Source: an uncultured Bacillota bacterium (lineage in GTDB: Bacteria > Bacillota_I > Bacilli_A > RF39 > UBA660). Taken from it: a stretch of DNA of 41,342 nucleotides. Shown here in pieces: positions 39,600-41,342 of the stretch (the first letter of the stretch is position 1; each line of letters begins with the position of its first letter). A model generated the notes under the pieces. It saw only the letters and a program-made list of their open reading frames with translations. It did not search any database and was not told where the DNA came from. Location: assembly GCA_946622285.1 (NCBI GenBank), contig CAMOPK010000001.1:1-41342 (forward strand). Reading direction: 5' to 3'. The translations under genes and the position numbers were made by a program.

Positions 39600-41122
39600 G
39601 TTAATATATATCCTGTGATATGTATGTTTTCTAGTTTTCCATTATAACCATTGATATTTAAATTTTGAACATATAAGTCATGAGTTTCATCTAACTCATA
39701 TATTAAAGTACCTTCAATTAATTCATGATTGATCAATTTATTAATTGTATCTTCAAAGTTAACAGTATATTCATCTATCTTTATTTTGTTGCTTTCAGTA
39801 TCAAAAGATTCCATCATTGGCTTAATCTTTGAATATTCAGAAATATCAAGTTCTTTTATAGTAGCTTCATATGTTTCATAAAAATACTCATAATGGTTAG
39901 CTTTTTTTCTCATTTCATCTTTATCTAGTTTAACTGTTAATTTATCTAAAGCATCTTTCATATCTAAATAATTAAATGAACCAATTACTTTAGCTTGATC
40001 TTCACCATCTAATTCTTTGAATTCACGACCTGACATTATTTTTTCTATTCTTTTAGTTTGAAGAGTAATACTTAAATCTTCATAATTAATCCTTGGAACT
40101 ATAAATGTAATAGCAGATACAATTACAATTATGAAGAATATCAAATTTAGATGTTTTCTTTCTTTAAATTTCATTAAGAATAATATTATTAATTCAACAA
40201 TTAAGACCATCAAACCAATATATCTTTCATCAGTCAATCCATAAGTACTTATTCTTATAATCATTGCATATGATTGAAGTATATAAAGTGGTATAAAAAT
40301 ATAAGAAATATTTTTATCAACGAAATTAACTAATTTATTCTTAAGTTTTAATTCTTTAATCAAAACAATTACTGGTATTGAAACTATAAACAAGGCTAGT
40401 ATAATTCCAAATACTGAATTTGATGGCATGTCATTTGTTACAATTATTTTTATGATATAAAGGTAAACAACTAATAATGCAATATATGTTAATGGAACAA
40501 TTACATATTTAAGTAAATTATTAGCAAGTTCTGTTATATCTGCCTTTTTATTGATAAATGCATATAAATAAGCAGGTATTGTATAAAAACCCCAAATAGC
40601 AACTAAAGTTCTTAAAAATATATCACCATCATGATCAGGTATTAAAAGTGCTGTAATAATACTTATAACAGCAACAACACCAATTGTTAATACAATGTTG
40701 ATGATTGTTGTTGAAACTAAATTACTAAATATCTTATGTAGATAAGTTGATAGTTCTAATTTTGTTTCTTTAATAATGCAATATAAGTTAATTGATACCA
40801 TACTTATTAAATAAAATATAAAGAAATTAGCAAAAGATTCTTCATAATTGACAAAAAGATAACCAAGTCCGAATGATACTAATGCTGCTATTATGTACCC
40901 TATTATTCTTGATGTTCTATGTTTGAAATAATTTTCAATTGTGAAAAAGTTAATACAAAAGAATATCTCATATTTAAAAAGTTCATAACATGTACTTGTA
41001 TCAATAAATATAATTGTGATAATTGTTGAAATTATAATAGCAATATTAGTTAACAAATAACTTTTAAAAAATTCAACATAATTGTCACTTAATTTTTTAA
41101 CTAAGTTTTTAATAAAATTCAT
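39593..41122 (-). CDS. DUF4153-like multi-pass membrane protein
   Basis: 509 aa, about 10 hydrophobic segments, DIFLRTLVAIWGFYTIPAYLYAF and ITALLIPDHDGD regions; GGAGGTTATTATATG. Confidence 0.75.
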   Translation of the reverse strand: MNFIKNLVKKLSDNYVEFFKSYLLTNIAIIISTIITIIFIDTSTCYELFKYEIFFCINFFTIENYFKHRTSRIIGYIIAALVSFGLGYLFVNYEESFANFFIFYLISMVSINLYCIIKETKLELSTYLHKIFSNLVSTTIINIVLTIGVVAVISIITALLIPDHDGDIFLRTLVAIWGFYTIPAYLYAFINKKADITELANNLLKYVIVPLTYIALLVVYLYIIKIIVTNDMPSNSVFGIILALFIVSIPVIVLIKELKLKNKLVNFVDKNISYIFIPLYILQSYAMIIRISTYGLTDERYIGLMVLIVELIILFLMKFKERKHLNLIFFIIVIVSAITFIVPRINYEDLSITLQTKRIEKIMSGREFKELDGEDQAKVIGSFNYLDMKDALDKLTVKLDKDEMRKKANHYEYFYETYEATIKELDISEYSKIKPMMESFDTESNKIKIDEYTVNFEDTINKLINHELIEGTLIYELDETHDLYVQNLNINGYNGKLENIHITGYILTK

Positions 41123-41148
41123 ATAATAACCTCCTTATTAATTATACA

Positions 41149-41342
41149 CTATTTATATATGCTTTTAATAATTGAGTTAAATAAATGACTAAAATAAGCA
41201 TCTATTTTAGGATCTATTTTTTTAGTTTTATTATAAATTGTAATTAATTCTTTAAAACTAACTTTTATATCTTCAGTATATTTTTGATTTAAGTTTTTAA
41301 AAACAAACTCAATTGTCTTTTTAACTAAATCTGGATCTAACT
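41149..41342 (-). CDS. Hypothetical protein, C-terminal fragment (start outside window)
   Basis: Open frame to window edge: ...LDPDLVKKTIEFVFKNLNQKYTEDIKVSFKELITIYNKTKKIDPKIDAYFSHLFNSIIKSIYK*. Confidence 0.55.
   Translation of the reverse strand, partial: LDPDLVKKTIEFVFKNLNQKYTEDIKVSFKELITIYNKTKKIDPKIDAYFSHLFNSIIKSIYK

Overview
AT-rich, mostly minus-strand chromosomal window from a walled, low-GC Firmicutes/Bacilli-like bacterium. Support for this placement: hrcA-grpE-dnaK, prfB-ftsE-ftsX and DUF1934-argS-rpoE gene order, peptidoglycan genes (ddl, murF), and standard code with TGA as stop. Most of the window is housekeeping: dnaK (partial), grpE, hrcA, ispE, hemW, lepA, nrnA-like DHH, ackA, argS, rpoE, pduL, ftsEX, prfB, ligA, ddl, murF, two flavoproteins and a DUF4153 protein. 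There are three tRNAs: Ser-CGA, Leu-GAG and Thr-CGT. No CRISPR, transposase or recognisable phage module was seen. Main second-look items: (i) a 70-bp, 69/70-identical direct repeat made of stop codon + terminator + promoter, flanking an orphan ORF between rpoE and tRNA-Thr; (ii) two CIRCE-like operators bracketing a consensus hrcA promoter, with the ORF-track hrcA start lying inside one operator; (iii) a programmed +1 frameshift in prfB; (iv) recurrent use of GGTGAT, the 3' half of the extended Shine-Dalgarno sequence; (v) a tRNA-Ser whose 5' end abuts a DUF1653 stop codon; (vi) several poorly understood proteins (GGGtGRT/NifU-like pair with a rhodanese, a transglutaminase-like protein, a kinase-like protein, PduL and MurF with unusual N-terminal domains, an orphan prepilin). 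I do not see a clear new multi-gene defence or mobile system. All homology calls are from reading motifs, not from searches.
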